Source of the DNA: Oleiharenicola sp.
GTDB lineage: Bacteria; Verrucomicrobiota; Verrucomicrobiia; Opitutales; Opitutaceae
Reading direction: 5' to 3'
Assembly (NCBI GenBank): GCA_025363455.1
Contig: JANYDW010000055.1
Location: 1 to 49,848, forward strand
Length of the DNA stretch: 49,848 nucleotides
The notes beneath the pieces were generated by a model, which was not told the origin of the DNA, made no database searches, and saw only the letters and a list, made by a program, of their open reading frames with translations. The position numbers were made by a program, and so were the translations under genes. Shown piece after piece: positions 38,601 to 45,933 of the stretch (position 1 is the first letter of the stretch; every line of letters starts with the position of its first letter).

Positions 38601-40866
38601 CGTCCTGCCAGATCCATTCGGCGAAGCGGTCCTTGAGCTTTTGCTGTTTCTCCCGGGCCGCCTCGGTCGCGGAGGCATTGACCGTGGCCTTCCCCTCGGC
38701 GTCGTAGTCGTAAATCGTCGGGGTGCGGAGATTGAGCGCGTCCTCGATCAGCGCATGGCCCGCCATACGCGCGGTGCCCCATTCGCTGCGGTTGGCGACA
38801 CCGGTCTTGGTATGCGCGTTCACCTCTACCGTCCACAAGCCGACCTGCGCCGCGTGGTGGACGCGCACATCGCCGGGATGGTGACCGCGCAGAAGCTCGA
38901 GGCCGAAAGCCGCCACGTCCTCGGCCGGAATCCACGCCGCCCCGAGCCGGGCGTCGATTTCCGTGGCCTTCAGGTCGGCCGGCTGGACGCCCTGCAGGGC
39001 TTCGACATTGAGGTGAAACCGGGCGTCTTTCGCGGCGGCCTTCTCCGCCGTGACCAACTTGTGGCGAACGTTGCCGGAGAGGTAGTCATCATCAGTTTCC
39101 CAACGCTTGGTTTCCGGGTTGAGAAAGAGTGCTCCCTGCAATTCCGGGAGAAAATCTGCCTCGGTCTTGCCGAGCAGTTTGCCGATGTGCCCGAGGTCCA
39201 CCCTGCCCTTCTCACTCAGGGTGATGACAAGTGCCTCCTTCGCACTGCCGGCCGCCAGCACCGGCTGGCGGCGCTGGATGGTTCTCTCGCGAAAAATCGT
39301 GGTCTTGGCCGCGGTGCCGGTGTCGTCGTCATAGTTCTCCAGCGACAGGAGCAACGGCAGGTCCGGATCGCCCGCGAACGCGCGGACGTTGGCCGACTCG
39401 GAAATCGGTCCGAACTGCCCCACGAAATAGTCGTAATCCTGGTTGAGCCGGAAGCGCGCGGCCTCGACCTCGGCGTCGGGCCGGTCCTCGACCTGGGTGC
39501 GTAGGCAGTCGCGCGCTGCGTCGCGTACGTAGATCAGACGGCGGATGCGCCGGGCCAGTTGCGGGGGCAGTTCAGTCAGGAGGCGCAGTTCATCCCCGTC
39601 ACGGACGGCGATCCCGCCGCCACCCTCGTCGGTCAGGACGTAGGCGTTCGGTTTTACTCCCGGCGGGACCGGAATCGTCTGCCGCATTACGGCGGCCTGC
39701 GCCGTAGTCAGCGGCTGATAGATGCCCGCCGGCAATCTCTGCACTACCTTGGCCAGGGCATCACCCAGATCGCGGCCGTCGCCGGTGAGCCGCACCTCTT
39801 CCCGGCCATACATCCCCCGTTCCACCCGTTCCAGCTTCCCGAGCATCATCTCGGGATGGGCGTGGTAGTGCTCGTTAAGGAAAATGGGGTTCTCTCCCGC
39901 GCCCAAGGGCCGGCTCTCGCGCCACGGCTGGCCGCCGGGCTTTTCACCGGGAGCGCGCTTGCGGAGGAACACAATGTCCGTCGTCACCTCGGTGCCGGCG
40001 TTCTTCTTGAAGGCGGTATTGGGGAGCCGGATCGCGCCGACGAAATCGCAGGTCTTGGCCACGGCCTCACGCAGGTGCGGATACTGTTTGTCGAGCGTTC
40101 CCCGCGAGGTGATGAAGGCGACGAGGCCGCCGGGCCGCACCCGCTCCGCTGCTGCGACAAAGAAGTAGTCGTGGATAGGAAATTTTCGCGGATTGAGCTT
40201 GGGGTCGAACGGCGCGTAGTCGCCGAACGGGACGTTGGAGACCACCAGGTCGAAGCGGTTGGTCGGGAGCGTCACGTCCTCGAACGCCTGGGAACGGATA
40301 TCCGCGTCCGGGTAGAGGGTTTTGGCGAGCCGGGCCGTGAGGTGGTCGATCTCGATGCCGGTGAGGTCCGAGCGGGCCGCCATCGCCTCCGGCATCACGC
40401 CGAAGAAGTGCCCGAGACCGCAGGCGGGCTCGAGGATGCGGCCATGCGTGAAACCTAGTCGGTCCAACGCGGCATACATCGCCCCGATGACCGTGGGCGA
40501 TGTGTAGTGCGCGTTAAGCACCGTGGCGCGGGCGGAACTCAGTTCGTCAGGCTCCAAAAACCCGGCTAGCTCTTGCTGCTCGGCGCTCCACTGGGGAGCA
40601 TCCTCCGGCGTCGCAAACACCTGCGGAAGCCCGCCCCAGCCGACATACTTGGCGATGACCGTTTTCTCCTCGGGCGTCGCCGCCCGCGACTCCGCCTGAA
40701 TCTGCCGCAGAGTGCGGATGGCGGCGAGATTCTGGCGATACTTCTGCTTCGGACCGCCTTCACCGATGCGGTCGGCCTCCGTGATCCGGTAGTTGTTCGC
40801 GTTCTGCGGGCCTACTTCGAGCGCTCCGGCGGGAGCAGGATGTATTTCTCCCGGATCAGCTCCCAC
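35638..40866 (-). CDS. Methyltransferase-helicase fusion, DarB-like
   Basis: A giant protein (1742 residues from the GTG at 40866; the frame is open to an ATG at 41124, 1828 residues). An N6-adenine methyltransferase domain shows LEPACGLGHFFG and SNVPFGDYAP in place of NPPY. An SNF2/SF2 helicase follows with LAHVVGAGKTYTM (Walker A), FVDEAQSFKNL (DEAQ box), FATGTPVTNT and QREGRILRQGNQ (motif VI). Phage P1 DarB and many ICE proteins share this plan and protect DNA entering a new host from restriction; that role is inferred. The first 86 codons of the longer frame fully overlap the 109-residue gene and look like its shadow, so the shorter start is preferred. Confidence 0.82.
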   Translation of the reverse strand: MGADPGEIHPAPAGALEVGPQNANNYRITEADRIGEGGPKQKYRQNLAAIRTLRQIQAESRAATPEEKTVIAKYVGWGGLPQVFATPEDAPQWSAEQQELAGFLEPDELSSARATVLNAHYTSPTVIGAMYAALDRLGFTHGRILEPACGLGHFFGVMPEAMAARSDLTGIEIDHLTARLAKTLYPDADIRSQAFEDVTLPTNRFDLVVSNVPFGDYAPFDPKLNPRKFPIHDYFFVAAAERVRPGGLVAFITSRGTLDKQYPHLREAVAKTCDFVGAIRLPNTAFKKNAGTEVTTDIVFLRKRAPGEKPGGQPWRESRPLGAGENPIFLNEHYHAHPEMMLGKLERVERGMYGREEVRLTGDGRDLGDALAKVVQRLPAGIYQPLTTAQAAVMRQTIPVPPGVKPNAYVLTDEGGGGIAVRDGDELRLLTELPPQLARRIRRLIYVRDAARDCLRTQVEDRPDAEVEAARFRLNQDYDYFVGQFGPISESANVRAFAGDPDLPLLLSLENYDDDTGTAAKTTIFRERTIQRRQPVLAAGSAKEALVITLSEKGRVDLGHIGKLLGKTEADFLPELQGALFLNPETKRWETDDDYLSGNVRHKLVTAEKAAAKDARFHLNVEALQGVQPADLKATEIDARLGAAWIPAEDVAAFGLELLRGHHPGDVRVHHAAQVGLWTVEVNAHTKTGVANRSEWGTARMAGHALIEDALNLRTPTIYDYDAEGKATVNASATEAAREKQQKLKDRFAEWIWQDDARRERLVAFYNREFNHLRLRTFNGDHLALPGASPTITLRPHQKAGVWRILQTPNTLLAHVVGAGKTYTMAAAAMELERLGLARKPMFVVPNHMLGQFSTELLALYPGANILAAGRDDFASQRRRELMSRIATNNWDAIIVTHSGFERLPLSAKVRKEFLDGQLAELVQCILEHKNRTGGSSSGTRIVKELERAKKRLEGRIKALGAEHRKDDTLTFEELGVDRLFVDEAQSFKNLFYISKMTRVAGLPQTASERAFDMFLKVQHVQKQNGGGGVVFATGTPVTNTMAEMFTMQRYLQMDSLRRHHLQHFDAWAGTFGEPVTAMELAPDGAGYRLHTRFARFVNVPELMQMFRQMADVQTADMLKLPIPSLDGGKPRIVRAPSTPELKEFVASLAKRAEKLKREHVDPSVDNMLKITGEGRKAALDLRLVRGRAADAPEGKVNQAVREIFSIWQETRADRLTQMVFCDLSTPKVEGRGFSVYQDVKAKLVARGVPPEEIAFIQDHDGDAAKLTLFKDVRAGKVRVLLGSTQKMGAGTNAQTKLVALHHLDAPWRPADIEQREGRILRQGNQNLVVRVNRYVTEGSFDAYMWQTLETKAKFIGQVMTGQTTARKIEDLDSPALTYAEIKAIASGNPLVIEKAKVDAEVMRLSRLRSEHSESQYGTRNRLRMAGEDVTRLERQVAAVEKDLAARQDTQGANFRITLEKKTYTERAEAGNALVYLVASHRDDHLAGRTGTVVLGEMAGFKLEYRSTWPDKITLRGTAEHVANVSPSPVGSISSLEHAARCIDEQAMRCREELTRCQTNVADLTALTGKIFEHEERYRELVKRQGELVDLLDITKNQAAAQQATETMDDVESVAATVPEPDAPDEEENREERPVAAIEQVPAELMTPRQFKAAGLGPANDTAVLRAARQHKPVSALAVDEYNLNSSLPKGYVREGDRFVFKAPPERTKPEKAKAAKPPTSTVRLASRTGSRTKPPSLRMSA

Positions 40867-41141
40867 GCCTGATCGTGCGCCTGCTGCGGTGTCAGCCCCT
40901 GCCGCCGGAACTGCCGGATCAGCCGATCCATGTCCGCTGCCGTCCGCTCCTGCGCCTCCACCAGCGCTGGCTGGAGACGGTTCTCCGTCTCCAGTTCCTG
41001 CACCAGCCGCGGGCAATGCTCCCGCCAGTGCTTTTCCGCCATCTGGCCGTAAGAAAGGAGTGCGCTCATGGTGAAGGTGCGCCAGGAAATCGAGCTGGTC
41101 GTCTGGGCGGGATAGTGCAGCCATGCGTCATGCCGGTTCAA
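40812..41141 (-). CDS. Small TnpV-like protein
   Basis: The frame of 109 codons contains YGQMAEKHWREHCPRL, then AQERTAADMDRLIRQFRRQGLTPQQAHDQAWELIREKYILLP. The pattern of a glycine-met start, a helix with REH, and a late WELIREKYI resembles small TnpV-type proteins found in clostridial mobile elements. Function is unknown. The TTG start at 41141 overlaps the upstream gene by 14 bases; the ATG at 41069 (MSALLSYG) is an equally good start. Its 3' end overlaps the methylase-helicase start by about 55 bases. Confidence 0.55.
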   Translation of the reverse strand: MNRHDAWLHYPAQTTSSISWRTFTMSALLSYGQMAEKHWREHCPRLVQELETENRLQPALVEAQERTAADMDRLIRQFRRQGLTPQQAHDQAWELIREKYILLPPERSK

Positions 41142-41481
41142 TCGTGATTTGTCGCACCCGGGGACCGGGCCGCCCGCCAGCCGAACGCGGGTAATTCACT
41201 CGCAACTCGCAGAGGCGGCCGAGGTCGAGCGCCGCGCGGACTTCCGCCAGTTCGCAGCCCTCGATGACGATCTGCTCCTTTCCGGTGCTGATCGTCAGCA
41301 ACTCCGGTTCACCCGGCACGTGCTCCCAGCGCTTGAATTCATCCGCAGGAAACGTCACCACGCGATCCCCGAGTGCAAAGCGCACCACGAGCGCGGTCTG
41401 GCCGTCGGGCGCGATTTCGCCCCAGCTCGGCGGCGGCGGCCGGACGAGCGGCTTTTTCCCGGGATGCGGTTCGATGCTCAT
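41128..41481 (-). CDS. Hypothetical protein coupled to the relaxase
   Basis: The 117-residue protein has no motif I recognise. It begins with a proline-rich stretch and continues as predicted beta-rich sequence (ALVVRFALGDRVVTFPADEF, ELLTISTGKEQIVIEGCELAEV). The start at 41481 is chosen because ATGA overlaps the relaxase stop (41478-41480), which implies coupled translation; the frame upstream is only relaxase shadow. Its place between relaxase and methylase-helicase suggests a role in transfer or DNA handling. Confidence 0.65.
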   Translation of the reverse strand: MSIEPHPGKKPLVRPPPPSWGEIAPDGQTALVVRFALGDRVVTFPADEFKRWEHVPGEPELLTISTGKEQIVIEGCELAEVRAALDLGRLCELRVNYPRSAGGRPGPRVRQITIEPA

Positions 41482-44129
41482 GCGGCGGTGGCCCGGAGCA
41501 GCGGGGCGATGCGTGCGGCCCACCGCGCGCGCCACGACCGGCGGGGCGAAGGAGCGGCCTCGGGGTCCGGCCCGGTCATTTCGAGGGCGAGCTTGCGGTC
41601 GGCGGGCCGCATCATCGCCTCGCGGGCGGCCCGTTTGTCGGATGTGTAGATCATCTGGCTCTCGCGGAAACGGGAATTCGAGACGTAGGCCTGCTTGAGG
41701 TTACCCGCCGCGATGGCCTCGCCGGCCATGAGCAGGATGCCGCGATCCACCGTCTTGCCTTGCGCGGCGTGCGAGGTGGCCGCGTAGCCGTGGGAAAACT
41801 CGCGGAACCAGGCCGGCATCGTACGGCCATCCCTAAGCGCGATCTCGCCGCTCGCATCAAGACCGGCAACCTCGACCAAATCCCCGTTCCGCAGGCCGGC
41901 GGGCTTCACATTGGCCCGGATCAACAGTCGGTCGCCCACCGCAACGGGAGTTTCGTTCGCGACCCCGACCTCGAACCCGGACACACGGCGGGGATCGAGC
42001 CGGCGCTCGCGGCCTTCCGCCTCCCGCACCACCAACAGACGCTCCTCGTGGCGCACAACTGTGACCGCATCGAATTTGCGGAAAATACCGCACTCGCGAT
42101 GAAACAGGAGCACGTCACCGGCCCGGTAGTTTTGCACCCGCCGGCGCTCCTCCTGGGTCCATTTCATGGACGAGACGGTCGCGATGATGCGCTCCTCGCC
42201 GGTGAGGACATTCGCGAGTCTCAACTGCCCGCGCACGGCGGCGGTGAATTCGTGGATTTCCGCCCACACCGGGGAAATAGCCAGACAGGATTTCCCGGCC
42301 CGCACCGTCCGAACGTAATCGGCCGCCGCTTCCCGCCAGAGCCCGGCTCCCTCCGACAATTCGCGCACGGCGCCAAGCCGGTTGAACTCGTTGAAGGCCC
42401 CGAAGGCATCGCCGCGCGCCAGCCGGGCCACGACCTTCCGGTAGGCCGGGTCCACCTGCCGGCGAATCTCGGTCAGGTGAAAGACCGGCGCCCGGGCGAA
42501 TTCCTGGAGACAGCGAAGCGCGTCGCCGGCCTCGATGGCACCATGCTGCTTGGTGTCGCCCACAAGCAGGAGGCGGTTGTCGTTGCCGGCGGCCAGCCGG
42601 CAAAGGTCGCGCATCTGGCGGACGGAAATGAGCCCTGCCTCATCGACCAGCAGCACCCGGCCCCTGGTGGCCCGCTGCATCGCCTCGTTGGCGAGCAACT
42701 GCTGGAGCGTATCGGCCTCCGCCGTCAGGTCATGGCGCAGAACATCGGCCGCGCCTGACGACGGCGCGCAGCCGAAGACCCGTCCACCGGCCTGTTCGAT
42801 GCCAGCGACCACGGTCCTGAGGCAGGTTGTCTTCCCCGTGCCGGCGTCACCTTGCAGGATGACAACGCCCGAGGTCGAGCCGAGCACATCGCGGACGGCC
42901 TCAGCCTGATCCTTGCCCAGCCCTTTGGTGGCCGGCACCGCGCCCAACCGTTTGTGGCCATTGCGCTGCGCACTGGCCCAGCCGGTGAATTCCGTCTCCG
43001 CTTCCAGTCCAGCGCGCGAGGCGATCTCCTCGTCAACCCGGAGCAGTTCGCCGGACCGCTCACGACTGGCCAGGGCTCGTTTCAACGCGTCCAGCGCCAC
43101 CTGTCCCCGGCCCGCGATGAGAGCCTCGCGGAGCAGCAGGCGGTCATCCACGACCGATTTGCGCTCGAAGACATGCGCCTCCGCCGACCGGATGGCCTCC
43201 AGCGGGGTGAGCGGCTCGACCTTGGCCGGACGGCCTCGGGCACCCGCAACCACGGCCCGCAGGCTCTCCAAGTGTGGGTTGGCTTCGGCCAGCCACCCCT
43301 CCCGCAACGTCGCGGCCGTCGCGGCCGTCTTTTCGGCCCGGCTGCGCACGGTGATGGCCTGAAGCTCATCCTGTGACTTGGCACCCGTCTCCGCCGCCTG
43401 CCGGAGAATCTCGCGACGGCGTTTGCTGAACATTTCCCGCAATTCAGGCGGAACTCCCTTCACGGCAAAACCAATGCGCCGGTCAGGCTCAAGCTCGTAG
43501 CCGGCGGTCGACATCAACCCCGCGAGCTTGTTGTAGCAGACCTCCCGGAGATAGCCCTGATGCCGGAAGAACCCGGACGGCTGGACGCTCTTCCACCGGA
43601 CCTCGGTTTCATCGTAGGTGAGGTTCATGATGCACACATGGGTGTGCAACTGCGGGTCGAGCGCTCGGTTGGCATCGTGAGTGACTACGGCCGCCACCAT
43701 TGAACCGGTGCGCCGGTCGGCATTCTGGCCGCCCTGCCGCACGCGGGTCGCGGTCAGGGCCTCCATTTCCCGAAGGGTCTCCACGACGGCCTCCTGCCAC
43801 CAGCGGCCGATCCGCTCGTCGCCGCCCACGAGGTGTAGCACCGAAACATCCTTGGGCGGGGAGATCTGCCCAAAGTAGCAGACGCGCCGGTTCTCGCCCT
43901 TGTCCCGGACCATGAGCTTTACGTCGGTCACGGGGTGCAGCCCGGCGCACAGGTTCTCGAAATGTGCGAGCTGGCACGGCCCCGTCAACCCCAGCCGTTT
44001 CGCACCGCTGCCCAACCAGGTCATCTCCACCTGACCTTCCTGGGTCAGGTAGTCGCCCACAGCCATGTGCTCGCGGAAATACTCCACGGCACCGCTAACA
44101 AGGACACAGGGTTTATCGAATCTGACCAT
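41478..44129 (-). CDS. MobF-type conjugative relaxase-helicase
   Basis: The 883-residue protein has an N-terminal TrwC/TraI relaxase domain: tyrosines in VEYFREHMAVGDYLTQ, and the metal-binding HDANRALDPQLHTHVCIMN near residue 160. A RecD-like helicase follows with Walker A GDAGTGKTT (about 428), LLVDEAG, VGDTKQHGAIEAGDA, LTEIRRQ and a late YAATSHAAQGKTVD motif. It would nick at oriT, bind the transferred strand and unwind it. MVRFDKPC at 44129 is preferred; an ATG at 44141 would add four residues and an upstream start at 44207 adds a hydrophobic shadow. It is divergent from the 44445 gene across the candidate oriT. Confidence 0.9.
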   Translation of the reverse strand: MVRFDKPCVLVSGAVEYFREHMAVGDYLTQEGQVEMTWLGSGAKRLGLTGPCQLAHFENLCAGLHPVTDVKLMVRDKGENRRVCYFGQISPPKDVSVLHLVGGDERIGRWWQEAVVETLREMEALTATRVRQGGQNADRRTGSMVAAVVTHDANRALDPQLHTHVCIMNLTYDETEVRWKSVQPSGFFRHQGYLREVCYNKLAGLMSTAGYELEPDRRIGFAVKGVPPELREMFSKRRREILRQAAETGAKSQDELQAITVRSRAEKTAATAATLREGWLAEANPHLESLRAVVAGARGRPAKVEPLTPLEAIRSAEAHVFERKSVVDDRLLLREALIAGRGQVALDALKRALASRERSGELLRVDEEIASRAGLEAETEFTGWASAQRNGHKRLGAVPATKGLGKDQAEAVRDVLGSTSGVVILQGDAGTGKTTCLRTVVAGIEQAGGRVFGCAPSSGAADVLRHDLTAEADTLQQLLANEAMQRATRGRVLLVDEAGLISVRQMRDLCRLAAGNDNRLLLVGDTKQHGAIEAGDALRCLQEFARAPVFHLTEIRRQVDPAYRKVVARLARGDAFGAFNEFNRLGAVRELSEGAGLWREAAADYVRTVRAGKSCLAISPVWAEIHEFTAAVRGQLRLANVLTGEERIIATVSSMKWTQEERRRVQNYRAGDVLLFHRECGIFRKFDAVTVVRHEERLLVVREAEGRERRLDPRRVSGFEVGVANETPVAVGDRLLIRANVKPAGLRNGDLVEVAGLDASGEIALRDGRTMPAWFREFSHGYAATSHAAQGKTVDRGILLMAGEAIAAGNLKQAYVSNSRFRESQMIYTSDKRAAREAMMRPADRKLALEMTGPDPEAAPSPRRSWRARWAARIAPLLRATAA

Positions 44130-44131
44130 GC

Positions 44132-44425
44132 TTATACCCATATCTAAAACCCATACTTTTACTAGCAATAATGCCCGAAGGATCACTGAATGGGCTAAAA
44201 CCATCATTTGAGTGAACCATCCGGCACATATGGGAACTCAGCTGATAAAGTCCACGATGACACTGAGTATGAGCGGCACCAGCCGCACTGTCTACCTATG
44301 AAATCAAGGACACGCCACCCCTAACGTCCGTTAGGAGGATGTCGCTCCGCCACCCACCGGTCACCCACCGAACACCCACCGATTACTGAGGCAGTCGCCA
44401 TTTTTGGTTTTACTTAAACCCATAC
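44132..44425. promoter_or_regulatory. Divergent regulatory region and candidate oriT
   Basis: Three T(T/A)A(A/T)ACCCATA sites lie at 44132-44142, 44145-44155 (both at the relaxase start) and 44414-44424 (15-20 bases before the other gene). A perfect inverted repeat CCTAACG-TC-CGTTAGG lies at 44320-44335. Three CACCCACCG iterons follow with an 11-bp period, at 44351, 44362 and 44373. An AT-rich TATATATAT box lies at 44431-44439. Inverted repeat plus iterons between relaxase and accessory gene is the usual layout of an origin of transfer. Confidence 0.55.
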
Positions 44426-44444
44426 GCTAATATATATATTGAAA

Positions 44445-44822
44445 ATGGATACTACTGAGCTGCACACCCGCCTGATGGACGACGCCCGACGCTATGACCC
44501 GACCGCCCACAACCGGAGCCTCTTGGCGCCCTACCGGGACGTGTTACTCCTGTGGCGGGCCAAGTTCATGAGCTACGAGCAGATCGCCGCTGCGCTGACC
44601 ACGCATGGGCTCAAGACCTCTCCGACCGCAATTGGCGTTTTTTGCCGCCAGACCTTAACCAAGTCGGAGATTCTGCGGGAACGTCACCGGCTCGGAACTG
44701 AGACGGCCAAAGGACCGGCCGCGACCGCTCCGAGCTCCGGGGGGCTCTTCGCGGTCGCGAAGCCGGCGGCTCCGGTGACGCCGGGCAAACGCGGACCAAA
44801 GGTTGCCCGCGACGACTACTGA
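44445..44822 (+). CDS. Small DNA-binding protein, possible relaxosome accessory factor
   Basis: From the ATG at 44445 the protein has 125 residues. The middle part (YRDVLLLWRAKFMSYEQIAAALTTHGLKTSPTAIGVFCR) has the spacing of a helix-turn-helix in which a small A-x-x-L turn precedes a recognition helix. The C-terminal third is P/A/G/K-rich. It is first in the rightward transfer operon and faces the relaxase gene over shared repeats, so it may bind them as an autoregulator or relaxosome helper, as TrwA/TraJ-type proteins do. A TTG at 44439 is an alternative start. No family is recognised. Confidence 0.6.
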   Translation: MDTTELHTRLMDDARRYDPTAHNRSLLAPYRDVLLLWRAKFMSYEQIAAALTTHGLKTSPTAIGVFCRQTLTKSEILRERHRLGTETAKGPAATAPSSGGLFAVAKPAAPVTPGKRGPKVARDDY

Positions 44823-44824
44823 CC

Positions 44825-45463
44825 ATGCCGGCCAAGCGCATCATCCTCTTTCCCCAGGACAAGGGCGGCATCGGCAAGAGCTTTGTCGCCACCCTGCTCC
44901 ATGACTACTACGTCGACGCCGGCCTCCGGGTGCGGGCGTTCGACCTCGACCACGCCAACTCCACCTTCTTCCGGCTGGTGCCCGGAACCGAGTTCATCAA
45001 CACCGACGTGGATGCCGACAAGCTGGGTATCCTTGACCGGATTGTTCATGCGCTGCCCGAAGCCGACATCGTGCTGGCGGACAACCGGGCGTCCGGCGGC
45101 AGCAAGATCCTCACCTATCTCGATGAAACCCGCCTGCCCGAACTTCAGGAGGAACTCAACTGCGCCATTGTCTTCGTCGTAATCGCGACCGACGACAAGG
45201 ACGCAAACTCGCAGATTGCGGAGCTGCTCGACTCGCATGGCCGGCGGGTGCGCTGGCTCGTGGCCCGCAATCTCCGCGAGGGCGAAAGCCTCGACCTGTT
45301 CGCCCAGAGCAAGGCCCGGCAACGGCTCCAGACCGCCAACCTCACCGTGGGCCGCGGGCGGAGCGCGGACGAACTTCACCTCCTCGACCGCTCGCGCTGC
45401 ATCCGTTTCCACGCCCGGATGCAGGAGGAATTCGGCAAGGCCGGGGCCCTGCTCATCCCATGA
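44825..45463 (+). CDS. ParA/TraL-like P-loop ATPase
   Basis: The 212-residue protein has a deviant Walker A, DKGGIGKSF (residues about 12-20), FDLDHANSTFFR after the second strand, IVLADNRASGG in the Walker B position, and VFVVIATDDKDANS. These are marks of the ParA/MinD superfamily, closest in style to TraL/StbB-like ATPases of conjugative elements. Role in element maintenance or transfer is inferred. It begins two bases after the preceding stop, and its stop overlaps the next start (ATGA). Confidence 0.78.
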   Translation: MPAKRIILFPQDKGGIGKSFVATLLHDYYVDAGLRVRAFDLDHANSTFFRLVPGTEFINTDVDADKLGILDRIVHALPEADIVLADNRASGGSKILTYLDETRLPELQEELNCAIVFVVIATDDKDANSQIAELLDSHGRRVRWLVARNLREGESLDLFAQSKARQRLQTANLTVGRGRSADELHLLDRSRCIRFHARMQEEFGKAGALLIP

Positions 45464-45933
45464 AGCCCGAGGACCTGCTCGACCCGGCGGAATTTCCCGA
45501 CGACCTCAAGTGGGTGGCGGCGCACCACAACCTGCATCCCACCGACCCGGTCTATCTGCTTGTGGCCTGGCATTGGCGGCGTGTGTAGCAATCGGAGGAC
45601 ACGCTCAAGGCCGCCATTGTGGAGTTGAAGGCGGCCCTCGACATCCGCCTTGAGGCGATCACGGAAGCCGCTGAGACCGTGATCAGCGTCAACGAAGCGC
45701 TCGCCGGGGTGCAGGATGCGCTCGAGGAGAAGCCCGCCCAGCTGGAGGCGCAGCTTGAGGCCAAGCTCTCTCACCCGGTGGCCAACGCGCTCGCCCAGCT
45801 TCACGCCCTGGAGAAATCCCTGACTCCGCTCGCCCGTAATTTCCAAGTGGCGCAGCGCCGCCAACTTCTCGCGGCACTCCTCGTGGGCGTAACCTTGGGC
45901 GTGCTCTCGGCCGTGATCGTGCTCCTCGCGTGA
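45460..45933 (+). pseudogene. Membrane-anchored transfer-region protein with in-frame amber codon
   Basis: One frame runs from ATG 45460 (ATGA overlap with the ATPase gene) to the stop at 45933, but TAG at 45586-45588 interrupts it after 42 codons. Beyond it the frame continues for 114 codons: a helical region rich in A, E and L (IRLEAITEAAETVISVNEALAG), then a C-terminal membrane segment (LLAALLVGVTLGVLSAVIVLLA). The two parts fit one protein. An inner GTG at 45619 could start a 104-residue product alone. The codon may be a nonsense mutation (CAG to TAG), a sequencing error, or read through. The end overlaps the coupling-protein start (GTGA). No family recognised. Confidence 0.6.
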
